Source of the DNA: Falciphora oryzae
Taxonomy: Eukaryota; Ascomycota; Sordariomycetes; Magnaporthales; Magnaporthaceae
Length of the DNA stretch: 64,000 bases
NCBI GenBank assembly: GCA_000733355.1
Contig: JNVV01000070.1
Span: forward strand, 70,964-134,963
Reading direction: 5' to 3'
In this document: positions 44,184 through 55,205 of the stretch, piece after piece
How the letters are laid out: each line of letters opens with the position of its first letter
Position numbering within the stretch: position 1 is the stretch's first letter
The notes under the pieces: model-generated
Told to the model about the DNA's origin: nothing
The model's database searches: none
The model's input: the letters and a program-made list of their open reading frames with translations, nothing else
Translations under genes and position numbers: made by a program

Positions 44184-47100
44184 ATGGGTTCTTCGGCGCC
44201 GCTGAGGATCCTCTCTCTTGGTAAGGCTGCGCCTCCGCCCCCAAGCCTTGTTCGCCGCGCTGACTCGATAACAGATGGCGGCGGCATCCGCGGCATATCA
44301 AGCCTCCTCATTCTAGAGAATGTCATGGAGAATCTGCGCCATGCCATGGGGCTCGATGACACCCCCCGGCCATGCGAGTTCTTCGACTTGATCGGTGGCA
44401 CAAGCACTGGAGGGTAAGGCTGAACGGCCCGCGATCCGGCGTTGCCTTGCTAACAAACTGGGCAGCATTATTGCGATCATGCTCGGGAGGCTGGGCATGA
44501 CCGTCGACGAGTGCATCCGAGCGTACAAAGACGTCGCACAACAGGCCTTCACCCCGAAAAAAAACGCGTTCTTTCCGGCTTCGCCCGCCGGCGCCTTCTC
44601 CGCGAAAGCCCTCGAGTCTGCCATCCGAGAAACGGTCAGGAAATTCTGTGCAGAGCCGGAATGTGCCGACCGACGGAAGCACGGCGGCCCCTCAACGACC
44701 GACATGTGCCCGCATAGTGAGATGGAGTTCCGCAGTAGGTCCTGCACCAAAACGTAAGGCCGCCTGAAAGGAGCACCAGCGTGTGGGTTATAAAACGGCT
44801 AATGCCTAGCAGCGTTGTCTTAGCTATCACAAAGGATAACATCGATACGCGGCCCACGCTTTTCACAACGTACGATACATCCGCCGGCTTTGATGGCTGC
44901 ACCATTTGGCAGGTGGCGCGGGCAACCTCGGCGGCGACGACTTTTTTCAAGCCTGCTATGGTCGGCCGCGACGGCATCGAATTCGTCGACGCCGGATTCG
45001 GGTACAACAATCCATGCGAAATCCTTATTGAAGAAGCCCATCAACAATTCCCCGGTCGTGAACAGCTGCGGGTACTCAGCATCGGCACGGGGCTTGGTGA
45101 TGCTGTTTCCATCAACACGCGGCGGTCCATTATCAACGCGCTGAAGAAAATGGCCTCGTCATCCAAGAAAGTAGCAGACAGGCTTGATGGCCAATACGGC
45201 AACGGTGGCCAGTACTGCAGGCTCAATGTCGACCAGGGGTTGCAAGATGTTGCGCTATCCGATTGGGAGAAGTCCAGTACGATATCGGCGCACACCCACA
45301 ACTACCTAAAGGAGAGTCAGAGGACGATCAAGAAATTTGTGGACGGCCTTGCCGGTCGGGCTGAGGAGGCACAGGACGGCAACGTAGCGCAGTCTGCGGT
45401 CGACCGAAGCGGGGGCTCGGTGAGAGAAGTTCCGCCAACCCCGGCCTGCGAGACACGGAACGCGGGGACCCGAACCGGCGGAGAAGTCACGAGTAAGTGC
45501 TGGACAAGTCGCGAGTGCAGGAGAGGTCGCGTTTTGCCCGCCATCTAATGGATGCTGATCTCGCCACAGACCGTCCTGTCCTGCCCTGCCACCATATCCC
45601 ACTTTACCGGAACAAGCATTTCGTCGGACGGGATGGCGCAATAGCCACGCTCCAACAGAGGCTCTTCATACAGCGGGAATGCCAAAAGGCAGCGATTGTC
45701 GGGCTGGGCGGCGTCGGCAAGACCCAGGTGGCCCTGCAGCTTGCATATTGGGCGAAGCAGCACCGGCCCGAGTATTCCATCTTCTGGGTGCCTGTGTTAA
45801 GTAGGGCGACCTTTGAGCAGGCATACAACGAGATCTCAAGGAAGCTCCGTTTCCAGAACGTCGGCACGGACGAGGACCCCAAGGATTTTGTCCGGCGGTA
45901 CTTGGGCTCGGAGGCGGCCGGCCCATGGCTTCTCGTCGTGGATAACGCTGACGATGCAGATCTTCTTTTCGGCTCTCCGGACATGCCAAGCAGCCTGATT
46001 GATTACCTCCCGGAGAGCGAAGACGGCTTAGTCCTGTTCACGACACGTTCTAGAGAAGTGGCCGTATCGGTCGCCGGGAGCGACGTGGTCGAGCTGTTCG
46101 AAATGGATCCGCAAGAGGCGGCCGATTACCTGGAGAAGCTGCTAATCCGGAAGGACTTGCTCCGCGACGAAGGAGAATCGACGGAGCTGCTGAAGGAGCT
46201 CACATACCTTCCCCTGGCGATCACGCAAGCGGCAGGGTATTTGAATACGATTCAGGTGTCGATTGCGGAATACCTGAAGCTGCTGCGGGGGACGGATCAG
46301 GACGCGGCCAGCTTGATGAGCCGCGAGTTCCACGATAACACTCGACACAAAGGCTCGCAGAACGCCGTAGCGACGACGTGGCTCGTGTCCTTCGACCAGA
46401 TCCGCAAATCCGACCGCGCCGCGGCCGATCTGCTGTCGTTCCTATCGTGCATCGAGCCCAAGACAATTCCGCAATCGATGCTGCCCCGCCCCGACGTGGA
46501 AGAGCAGATGGTGCATGCGATCGGCACGCTGTGTGGGTACGCCTTTCTAACCCGACGGGGGGACAGCAAAGTATTCGACATGCACAGTTTGGTACATTTG
46601 GCCACACAGATCTGGATCCAGCAAGAGGGTCGCACCGCCACGACGCATAAGAAAGCAGCTGGACATTTTCGGAAGGTTTTCCCAAATGACGATTGGGCGA
46701 ACCGCAATTTGTGGAAGGAGTACCTCCCGCATGTTTTTAAAGCATTGCAAGGCGGCGAAGGGGTTAATACGGAGGAGAAAGCCGATTTGTGCTATTGTGT
46801 TGGGCGATGTTTGCTCGTAGATGGACGGATTGAAGAAGCTGTAACGTATTTGGAAAAGGCTTGGCAATGGAGGGATGGTTATTTTGCCAAGGACCATCCA
46901 TCGCGGCTCGCGTCGCAGCACGCGCTCGCAGGAGCCTACCGAGACAACGGGCAGGTTATAAAAGCCGTCGCGCTACTTAAGCAGGTCGTTGCCATCGAAG
47001 CTAAAACGCTCGCCGAGGACGATCCATCGCGGCTCGCGTCGCAGCACGAGCTCGCAGGAGCCTACCAAGATAACAGGCAGGTTACAAAAGCCGTCGCGCT

Positions 47101-47614
47101 GCTCGAGCAGGTCGTCGCCATTAAAGCTAAAACGCTCGCCGAGGACGATCCATCGCGGCTCGCGTCGCAGCACGCGCTCGCGATGGCCTACCGAGCTAAC
47201 GGGCAGGTTACAAAAGCCGTCGCGCTGCTCGAGCAGGTCGTCGTCATCGAAGCCAAAACGCTCGCCGAGGACCACCTTTCGCCACTCGCCGAGGACCACC
47301 CTTCGCGGCTCGCGTCGCAGCACGCGCTCGCAGGAGCCTACCGAGCCAACGGGCAGGTTACAAAAGCCGTCGCGCTGCTTGAACAGGTCGTTGCTATCGA
47401 AACTAAAACGCTCGCCGAGGACCACCCTGACCGACTCGCGTCGCAGCACGCGCTCGCGATAGCCTACCGAAATAACGGGCAGGTTACAAAAGCCGTCGCG
47501 CTGCTCGAGCAGGTTGTCGCCATCCGAGCTAAAACGCTCGCCGAAGACCACCCATCGCGTCTTGCTTCCGAGCAGTGGCTCGCATATATATTAGGAAGTG
47601 CGAATTTGGAATAA
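44184..47614 (+). CDS. NLR/STAND receptor: patatin phospholipase - NB-ARC - TPR
   Basis: Five exons: 44184-44220, 44275-44413, 44466-44753, 44813-45492 and 45570-47614 (introns of 54, 52, 59 and 77 bp, all GT-AG), giving 1062 residues; the fourth exon could start three bases earlier at a TAG acceptor. The patatin domain has DGGGIRG at 13-19, the lipase elbow GTSTG with Ser56, and the catalytic Asp214 in VDAGFGYNNP. NB-ARC follows: P-loop GLGGVGKT at 426-433, kinase-2 LLVVDNADD at about 502-510, an LFTTRS RNBS-B and LPLAITQAAG (GLPL). From about 824, tetratricopeptide repeats of 42 residues run to the C-terminus. This is the architecture of fungal PLP-1-type death-inducing NLRs (Neurospora plp-1), where TPRs recognise a partner and the lipase executes. 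No SNARE-like partner gene is visible in this window. The gene looks intact. Confidence 0.9.
46900..47570 (+). repeat. TPR-encoding tandem repeats, 126-bp unit with a 24-bp insertion
   Basis: The words TCGCGGCTCG or close variants recur at 46901, 47027, 47153 and 47303, and a variant CGACTCG lies near 47430. Spacings are 126, 126, 150 and about 126 bp. The 150-bp unit carries an extra eight codons (LSPLAEDH), a local duplication of the LAEDH-P hinge. Units differ at only a few codons (for example AGAYRDNGQ, AGAYQDNRQ, AMAYRANGQ, AIAYRNNGQ). Confidence 0.95.
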
Positions 47615-47751
47615 GCTAGGATATTGTAATTCTCATTTTGCTACTTTGTATTTTATTTTATTTTTATTTTTTATTTTTGCTTTAAAAAGGGTTGTAGGGT
47701 TTGCGACACATTTATACTTGAAATTGTGTTTCTTGCATGTTTTAAAATCAA

Positions 47752-48185
47752 GTAACGTGGTTCACAAGCGAGTGACGCACACAAGCGAGTGACGCACTTC
47801 CAAATCTCATACTAAACGCCGTTTTCGACATCCTTGCTAACTCGACCAATTTTGATCCAAATTCGATGTAATTTTGTAAATAACGTTTTAACTATATACC
47901 TAATTTTATGTAATTATCTTCAATTTTATAACCCTAACCCGGGTGAGATATTAAGAAATTTGCTAATTTCACTCCTGCATTTTCAATATCTCACCCGGGT
48001 TAGGGTTATAAAATTGAAGATAATTACATAAAATTAGGTATATAGTTAAAACGTTCTTTACAAAATTACATCGAATTTGGATCAAAATTGGTCGAGTTAG
48101 TAAGGATGTCGAAAACGGCGTTTAGTATGGGATTTGGAAGTGCGTCACTCGCTTGTGTGCGTCACTCGCTTGTGAACCACGTTAC
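47752..48185. mobile_element. Palindromic MITE, 201-bp inverted arms, Tc1/mariner-type TA target
   Basis: Left arm 47752-47952 and right arm 47985-48185 are reverse complements with only about three mismatches seen by eye; the loop is 32 bp. The ends read TA-ACGTGGTTCACAAGCGAG, with the TA dinucleotide at both sides as expected for a Tc1/mariner (Fot1/pogo-like) target duplication. The tips also contain a direct repeat (AAGCGAGTGACGCAC twice). The arms contain CCCTAACCCGGG near the loop. There is no coding capacity. It lies 137 bp beyond the stop of the patatin NLR gene, in its 3' flank. Confidence 0.85.
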
Positions 48186-48646
48186 GGTTTTTAATAAATT
48201 AATTAGCGCAAGCTTTCTGTCACGGCTTACAAAAAGCTCGCCAAAGCGGGTTTGCCGCTGCTTTATTGGACCCTGCTCATATTCCTACCAGTTTAAGCGG
48301 CCCCTTATCCCCTCCACCTTTAGGTCCTATGTTTTTATTCTGCTTTGCAGCGAGCTTCCTAGAAGTTTAAAAAAAAAAAAAAAGGCTTTTCTTACCCGCC
48401 TGCTTTTGTAAAATTTGTAAAAATCGATCCTTTAAACCGACGCATTCCACGCCATACTGCGTTATACCGTAAACGCCTCCCGTTCTAACGCGGTGGCTTT
48501 AAACATTTCTTTTATTTTTTAAAATGTGCTATAACGTAGTTCACCACCGAATAGACCACACCACCAAGTGGGCCACGACACGCGACAACGCGACACTTCT
48601 TTTTTTCACAACCAATTCCTTCACCTACAACAATATCAATCACCTT
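48186..48646. other. AT-rich spacer between MITE and copia element
   Basis: No gene. It contains a poly-A run near 48370. The last five bases (ACCTT, 48642-48646) are the left target duplication of the copia element. Confidence 0.6.
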
Positions 48647-48832
48647 TGTTGCACAGCGTAATGACCAAAGATGATCTGACGTAATTGTTGATTGATTCTG
48701 TCCTGCCCGACTGTGTCCCTCCCGACAAGCGGTTTGCAAAATTTGCATTGAACGCGTCTACGGCCACATAGCTCGTGCACCATTACTAATCAGAATTACA
48801 CGTGACCAAACAAACTTGCACGTAGTGCAACA
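48647..48832 (-). repeat. 3' LTR of copia element
   Basis: Begins TGTTGCAC and ends GTGCAACA as printed. A purine-rich GAGGGGGTG stretch (minus strand) lies directly inside it and is the likely polypurine tract. It matches the other LTR except for ten transitions. Confidence 0.95.
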
Positions 48833-49019
48833 CACCCCCTCAGGTAACGCCCAACGGGCGTTGCCTGGCCTCAGTTCCCTTTAAAGGTACCTCCCAAAGC
48901 TGCGATATCCTTTAGGCCGGCCTTTCCGCCGGGAAATGTCTTTTTTATCTCCTTTAAGTCGATTTCCGTCCATTTCGCCTGCTAAATTAGCTAGGAAACG
49001 TCGACAAATCCCATCTGCC

Positions 49020-50440
49020 GTAAAAAATCGTTCCATTTGTGCCTAAGCAGGGCTTTGGTTAGGCCATCGGCCAATTAGCAGTCCGTTAGCACGTATTCCA
49101 CGGAAATCTTATTCATCCGCACCGCCTCCCTCACCCAACAGTTATATATATCCACGTGCTTAAGCCGAAAGTTTATACGGGCTTTTCCAAGCGTAACGAC
49201 TCGGATAGTTAACGTATTGTCACACAAGATCCAAGTGGTCCAAGTGTCCAAATCGACCAGGTTAAGGTCGACGGGTAAAGTTAGGTATAACTCCTACAAT
49301 AAGCGAGTAACGAAAATGCCTTTTTTAGCACTTTAAAAAAGTGCCAGAAGCTCCGCTTCGCAAGTGGAAGTAGCTACTATAGGCTACTTATTCGCTTTCC
49401 AGCCAATAATCCCTCCACACAACTTAACTACGTATCCTTAGGAACTAACCCGGTTTAGGGTATTATCCGCGTACGAGGCGTCTATATACACCACCAGGCC
49501 ATCCTGACCACCAAACGATAGTCCGAAATCCCGCGTACCTTTTAGATAATGCAGAATTCGGTTAGCGGCTTTGTGGTAGGCTGCGGAAAAATTGGTGTTA
49601 AACTGGCTTAGTTTTAAAACGGCGAAGGCCACGTCCGGGCGGGCCGTGATTGCTGCATATAGCAGCAAGCCTATTTTGCGCTGATAGCTCCGGATTATGG
49701 TGACGAATGCCCGCTTCTCCGCCGGAAGTAGCTCTGTGGCTATTATAAACGTATTTAAAGGTCGAAAAGGTATCGGCTCGTCTATTAAAGCGGCTATCTT
49801 ATCGATATAACCGGTTTGGGATAAATAAATGCGCTTATTTAGCCTATCCTTAAAAATTTGCATCCCTAAGAACCATTGCAATAGATGCCCTCCGGTTATA
49901 GCGTAATTTTCCTTAAGGCCGGCAATAACGGACTTGGCCTTTATGCGGGCAACTCGCGGGTAAACGACTAAAAGGTCGTCTATATAAATAAAAATTATAA
50001 CGTTCCCCTTTTAAAAAACGCATAGTTCGTTTTAAAAGGGCTAAAAGCCCAATTTTTAAAGCCTGCCTTTCAGGTTTTCCTGCCAGAGTAGCGGGGACTT
50101 ACGCAAACCGTATAACGCTTTCCTAAGCCTGCAAACCTTGCCGGGGACTCGGAATCCGCTTAGCATCTTTATGAACGTTCTTTTACGCAGGGGGGCGTGA
50201 ACGAAAGCGTTAGTAACATCGTACTAGTCCACCTCCCAGTCAAAACTCGTTGCGAATGCCAGCAAAATTTTAAAAAAACGCGCAGCGAAGGTGGACGCGT
50301 AAGTGGACTCTCCCGATACCACCTTTTGCTAATCACCCCAAACAACAAGTCGTGCTTTAGCCTTTTGGAAACGGCCGTATTTATCGAATTTGTGCACGAA
50401 TACCTACATGCAGTCGAACACCTGTTCTCCATAAGCTTCC
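49020..50440 (-). pseudogene. Copia reverse transcriptase and RNase H relic
   Basis: Minus strand: DVTNAFVHAPLRKRTFIKML and VCRLRKALYGLRKSP (about 50.2-50.1 kb), then the polymerase active-site motif YIDDLLVVY (about 49.98 kb), then QWFLGMQIFKDRLNKRIYLS and ILHYLKGTRDFG (49.88-49.44 kb), then RNase H with STCEAELLALF followed by a stop, and ADGLTKALLRHKW. This order and these motifs are standard Ty1/copia Pol. Frames are broken by stops at many former Trp, Gln and Arg positions. Confidence 0.85.
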
Positions 50441-51111
50441 ATCTTGTTTATTACGTCCCATAAATGCATTTGCTAATGGCTTTGGATGTGGGCTCGTTGT
50501 GCTGCTCGATGGAGTGCTTTAAGTGGGTGGTTGTTTAGATCCCATTGATTTTTCGGCGGATTTGGCGTGTTCCGTTGGTGCAAGCGGTTTTCGGATGCGA
50601 GCTTGTAAATTTTTTTAGTTGATAATGTCTGTTGTAGCTCGCTAGGGCGTCGTAAACGCCCAGAGCGTGCTCTTTTTGCTATCGAGGCCTTGGTTTGTGG
50701 ACGCCCGTTTACGTTGCCCGTACCCCTTAAAACGCGGCCCGTTTTAAAGGCTGCCATCCACTTTTGGGGTGCCGCTTGGGCCAAACTTCTTTAGGTTTCT
50801 TTCACCCCTTCGGGCATCGTTAGGGCGGCAAATGCATTAGGAGATTGGACCGGACTATGCTCGGGGCTCGGATAGGCTTACATCATTGGATCGGCCAAAA
50901 GGTGATCAATTTTTGGCACTGCGTCACAATCCGCGCCCCTTTGGAAATGCTCAACAGGGGCCTACGTTTAAGTATCCTCCTTTCCGGCTATTCCTTTGCC
51001 CGAATCCGCCTACCATCTTCTAACGGTATCGTCCTTTATAAGCTGGTCATTTGTTTCGGGGTTCGGATCCGGTACGGAATCGAACTTTAAGGAAGCATTT
51101 ACTGGTGATTT

Positions 51112-52000
51112 TTAGAAACGTGTAGCAATTTTTTCCGATGTTAGCGAGATTTTTTTAAACGTACCTATTGCATAGTTTTCGGGTTTTCCGGAATAAACTT
51201 TTGTTTCGTCGAAAAATACGTTTTTTACGCGTATAACTTTACCTATTACAGGTGCCCAAACCCTATAGATATTGACAGAGTCGTATCCAACGAAAAAGCC
51301 TATTATCGCTTTAAATTTAACCTTATCCTTTCTTCGGGCCATGGCACGGGCTGCCGGGGTAAGGATAAAAACCTAGCAGCCGTAAGCACGCAGATGCGTT
51401 TAACGCGGTTATTTTGCAAGCGTTGCATGCCCATTTCGGTTTGCCAAATAGCCAAAGAAACGCTTGTATGGGGACTGCCAATGGTATTTCTACTTAGGCA
51501 GTCTATTGTTAAGATAAGTAGCCGCGAAAGCAGCCTCGGTCCAAAGGTTTCGGGGAAGGTTGGCATAAAGTAACATAGCCCTTATTTTTTTTGCAAAAAC
51601 GCCTCCCATCCGTTTGGCACCACCGTTTTAGGCTTGTGTATATAGGGCGGAAGGTATCGCGTTAACGCCTTCCGTTTAAAGCCTTTGCTCCCAAAGTTAA
51701 GTGGTAAACTCGTTGTCGGAGCGGACGTACTTAATTTTTATTCCATAAAAATTATTCAACCGGCTTTATAGGTCGCTGTAGTACCGTAAAAGCTTTGCCG
51801 TTAACTTCTCCTTATAAAAATAGCTCCAAATATACCCGCTTTAATCGTTATAAAAGTGCAACCAGTACTAGTAGCCTTTTGGATCCTCTAGCTAATAGCC
51901 ATAATCCACAAATAAGGATTCCCCTAGCTCCGTTACTTTAATTTGGGGCATTTGATTAACAACCTTTTTTATTTTAGTACAGGCGCAAGCCTCGCATTTG
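51112..52000 (-). pseudogene. Copia integrase relic
   Basis: Minus strand: IKYVRSDNEF carries the second catalytic Asp region of copia integrase (about 51.72 kb). LWTEAAFAATYLNNRLPK follows at about 51.5 kb. The typical C-terminal signature AIIGFFVGYDSVNIYRVWAP with KVIRVKNVFFDE lies at 51.3-51.2 kb. Several stops interrupt it. Confidence 0.8.
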
Positions 52001-52236
52001 GCGGTAGGCGGACCTTGTAACCGCAATCCAGCTGTACGTTTGGTGGTTTAGGTAAAGACCTCGGGGCCCGGATGCCCGAACCGGAGGTGCCAGAATGTAC
52101 CGTTTCCCGGGGGAGATTAACGGTGATGCCGGGAGTTCCACCGTTTGGCTGTGGATTGGGGAGTTTTCGGGACTGTTGCAAAGGCCCCCTGATTTCCCTT
52201 TCGTACCGGCGTTGTTAGGTTATATTCCAGCAGGAA

Positions 52237-52665
52237 TTAACTGTGCTTGTTGGGAGTGACAGCCAGGAGCTGATCGTTGCTATTTCTAAGTGCAGGTGGG
52301 TTTCGTTTGGTATCCCACCACCAGCCTCTCCGCATAAGGCATATCAAAAAAACCACGTTGCAAACGAACCTTTCGATTAAAGCCACGTTTTTCAGCTGTA
52401 TATAAGCTAATCCGAACCCCGTTAATACCGTTAAAATCACGTCTCCATAGCCAGTAATCTGGATTTTCTTTAAGCCGGCTTGTACGTAATCTCCGGCCGT
52501 AGCGTACTTAAGGTTCCGGAACCGGCTTAGGTCGTTAAAAATATATAATATAGCCCCAGAATCGGATATCGTGGGTCGGTGGGATAGGTAATCGCTTACG
52601 TTAAAAACAGCGCAATAGGTTAAAGCGTTTATTGTGATCGTTAAAGCGCTAAAAACAACTCCCAC
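52237..52665 (-). pseudogene. Copia retropepsin region relic
   Basis: A minus frame includes SDSGAILYIFNDLSRFRNL, the D-S-G-A active-site motif of copia proteases, followed by TAGDYVQAGLKKIQITGYGD and a VTLTNV-like segment. It is the only frame in this part of the element free of stops for over 140 codons. The upstream zinc knuckle of Gag-Pol is partly visible as a Cys-containing segment near 52.9 kb but is degraded. Confidence 0.7.
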
Positions 52666-53232
52666 TCGTCGTACTAATCAATCCTCGCCTTCAACTTCCT
52701 CTATACGGTTTGCCCAAAGTACGGATCTCCCTTCCTTTTTTTATTTTCCGGCTTTATATTCTTCCTAAATCTTTTTAATAAAAGCATCAAACTCTTTATC
52801 TTCCTATCGCCGGATGGAAATCAGGTTTTGCACTGCTACCGCTAGTTTCCACCACTCTTGAGCGAGGTTTTTCAAAACATAAAAACAATTTTCTAATCGG
52901 TAGCCTAGTTGCCCGCATACGCGGCAAACTCTCTTCAGCGGTGAAACGGATCCTTCTTTTCGTATCACTTTTCAAAAGTTCGACTTAGCCCGGGGCCCTC
53001 ATCCATTTGGGTTAGACGCTTGTAAGGTTCGTTTGCGGGTATTCCTACAGGAAACTATTTCGCCGTTATCGTTTAATGGTAGCTTTTGCCCTTAATTCTC
53101 ATCGCGGGATTGGAATCTGGAGACTGCCCCTAAATCGGCTGCCTAAAAGCCGGCAGCCCTAACGCTATTGCCTTTGGAAACAATTAAACCGGCCTTCGCC
53201 TATATAGCCCCCCAAATCTCCCTAGCGATATC

Positions 53233-54006
53233 TTAGTACTTTAAAATCCCTACTATTGCTTTCGGGAAATTTTCTTTGCGTATGCTGTAAGCCCAAAGCT
53301 CATATATAGCACCCACAGCGTTAATAGTTACTAAAAACCATATCGCAAAAGTTATAGCCTTTAAAAAATCGACTTCGATTCCCTTTTCCATAGCCAACTC
53401 GAACTTTTTTAACCACTTTTCGGTATCCTTATAGCTTTTTAATCCTCCCAAAGCTGCGTTATATGCATTTCTCGCTGCCTTTTAATTCTCCGTAAAAAAC
53501 GAGTCTCCGTATTTTTTAAATCGTTGGTAGCTTTTTTGTATTAACGGCCCTAAGGAGTCCGTTTCCTTTTCAAAATACCGGTTTTAAAGGGACTAAGCTA
53601 CTATCTTTTCCATCCACTAATAGAAGGTTTCGACGTTTTTTTCGTAGTGTTAATAAATCGATAATTAGTACGAATAAACGCGGTCGTTCACCTAATATCC
53701 GAATCTTTAAATCTTAGGGACGCTCCCGCGGCTTGGGTCAAAGATCGAAAAGGTCGCGGTTACGCTAAACGACGAAGGAGTGCCGATTTGGGGTCTCTTA
53801 CGCGTACTTCTCCGCGTAACCGGGCCGGGGACGAGTTCTTCGTCTATCTTTGGGATTCTCGGCGGCGAAGGTAGTTGAGGCCATTTTTTTTCGCCCAATA
53901 CGAAGGCCTTAACCTTTAGGGAAATCGCTTTTCTTAGGAAGGTTCGATTCCATCCTATCCACCCGGTATAGTCCTCGAGGAATGGGGTCGTATTTTGGAT
54001 AGACAT
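53233..54006 (-). pseudogene. Copia gag relic
   Basis: The first frame after the 5' LTR starts MSIQNTTPFLEDYTGWIGWN (54006) and continues to 53707. A second piece, KDTEKWLKKFELAMEKGIEV with AITFAIWFLVTINA, lies at 53451-53233. This is the helical Gag core of fungal copia elements. The two pieces are separated by stops. Confidence 0.65.
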
Positions 54007-54072
54007 TGTCGTTGTCGTTATACGCTGCTAATTTGCGCGGTAAGCTGGACGTTGCTAATGAGACTTTTAATC

Positions 54073-54258
54073 TATTGCACAGCGTAATGACCAAAAATGA
54101 TCTAACGTAATTGTTAATTGATTTTGTCCTGCCCGACTGTGTCCCTCCCGACAAACGGTCTGCAAAATTTGCACTGAACGCGTCTACGGCCACACAGCTC
54201 GTGCACCATTACTAATCAGAATTACACGTGACCAAACAAACTTGCACGTGGTGCAACA
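54073..54258 (-). repeat. 5' LTR of copia element
   Basis: Same length as the other LTR. Its printed left end reads TATTGCAC instead of TGTTGCAC, a G-to-A change. The internal sequence adjoining it on the left (54072 downward, minus strand) would hold the primer-binding site; I could not match it to a tRNA. Confidence 0.95.
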
Positions 54259-54263
54259 ACCTT

Positions 54264-55111
54264 CCCCCCGAAAAATTTTCCTGTCGGACCCACTGTTAGT
54301 GACCGCTAAGGAAGCCCGGCCATTTTGGTATGCGGCCCACCAAAATGGCCGGAACAGCACTATCGGGCACTAACAAGCCATTTGGCTTGTTTTTGCTCGC
54401 GTTCTCCGACTCCTTTCAACAACGACGTCGGCAACGCAACTGGGCCAAAAGAGCAGAGAATGGCTGGCAACGGTATTAGGGGTGCCTATTGCCAGTCGAG
54501 GGGAAGGCCTGCACCCTATCGCCCAGGGCGCACCTCGCGCGCGCCGAAACCTTCGACAATCGGATTGCTCCAACCTCCGCGCATCACCAGACCGCCCTTT
54601 GACTTCTGTCGCCCTCGCCTCGCGAACTTACGAGCCGAACGACTCGAACGCACAAGAAGACTGCAGGCCGGCAAGCAGTTAGAACACATCGGACGAATAG
54701 CCGGCCCGGCCGCCGCCGTCCCCCGCCACACACGCGACCCTTCGGTCGTATACACACGCGACCTTTCGGTCGTACACATACGCGACTCCTCCTCGGTCGA
54801 CCGCATCCCAACGGTACGCACGGCGCAAGATTGGCCTGCTTAGGCACGCAAGCTGCCTAAGCACGCACGCGCAAAATTGGCTTAACGCTCGCGCTTTTGT
54901 TTATTGCTACGCGGTAACTATATTAAAGTATAGGTGGCATCGCACGCGCAAAATCTTCGTGCGGCTCTGTTTGCCAACCGTGAAGTTGTACGAATCGCCG
55001 TGCACTACGCTGGCAAGCCGCGCAGCCTATCGTTTGATACGTAGGAAAAACACACAAGGAGCACAAAGGGTTGGAATTAGGCCCTCCAGCCCCCGAACTT
55101 TCCTTTTTTTG
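54264..55111. other. Repeat-derived flank with short inverted and tandem repeats
   Basis: A hairpin, GGCCATTTTGG...CCAAAATGGCC (about 54317-54350), lies near the left end. A plus frame at 54325-54843 is Arg/Pro-rich and spans a tandem repeat, so it is not a convincing gene. The region runs into the second assembly gap. Confidence 0.45.
54728..54802 (+). repeat. 24-bp tandem repeat, three units with internal palindrome
   Basis: Units at 54728-54751, 54752-54775 and 54776-54802 follow ACACACGCGACCCTTCGGTC plus a four-base tail. Each contains the short hairpin CGACC-YTTC-GGTCG. The third unit is diverged. Confidence 0.85.
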
Positions 55112-55205
55112 NNNNNNNNNNNNNNNNNNNNNNNNNNNNNNNNNNNNNNNNNNNNNNNNNNNNNNNNNNNNNNNNNNNNNNNNNNNNNNNNNNNNNNNNN
55201 NNNNN
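55112..55205. other. Assembly gap (94 N)
   Basis: Undetermined bases within repeat-derived sequence. Confidence 1.

Larger units (their letters stand above)
48647..54258 (-). mobile_element. Full-length Ty1/copia retrotransposon, inactivated
   Basis: Bounded by 186-bp LTRs (48647-48832 and 54073-54258) and a perfect 5-bp target duplication ACCTT (48642-48646 and 54259-54263). The element reads on the minus strand. Gag-like fragments lie at 54006-53233, a protease with DSGA near 52560, integrase at about 51.8-51.1 kb, reverse transcriptase at about 50.2-49.4 kb and RNase H at about 49.4-49.0 kb, the copia order with integrase before reverse transcriptase. All coding parts are riddled with TAA/TAG and the whole element is AT-rich, so it cannot transpose by itself. 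Confidence 0.93.

Noticed and set aside
46973..47551. 192-codon minus frame across the TPR array
   Set aside because: Antisense shadow of the tandem repeats.
47925..48010. CCCTAACCC words suggesting an interstitial telomere repeat
   Set aside because: Only one and a half units are present, mirrored in both arms of the MITE. This is part of the element, not a telomeric array.
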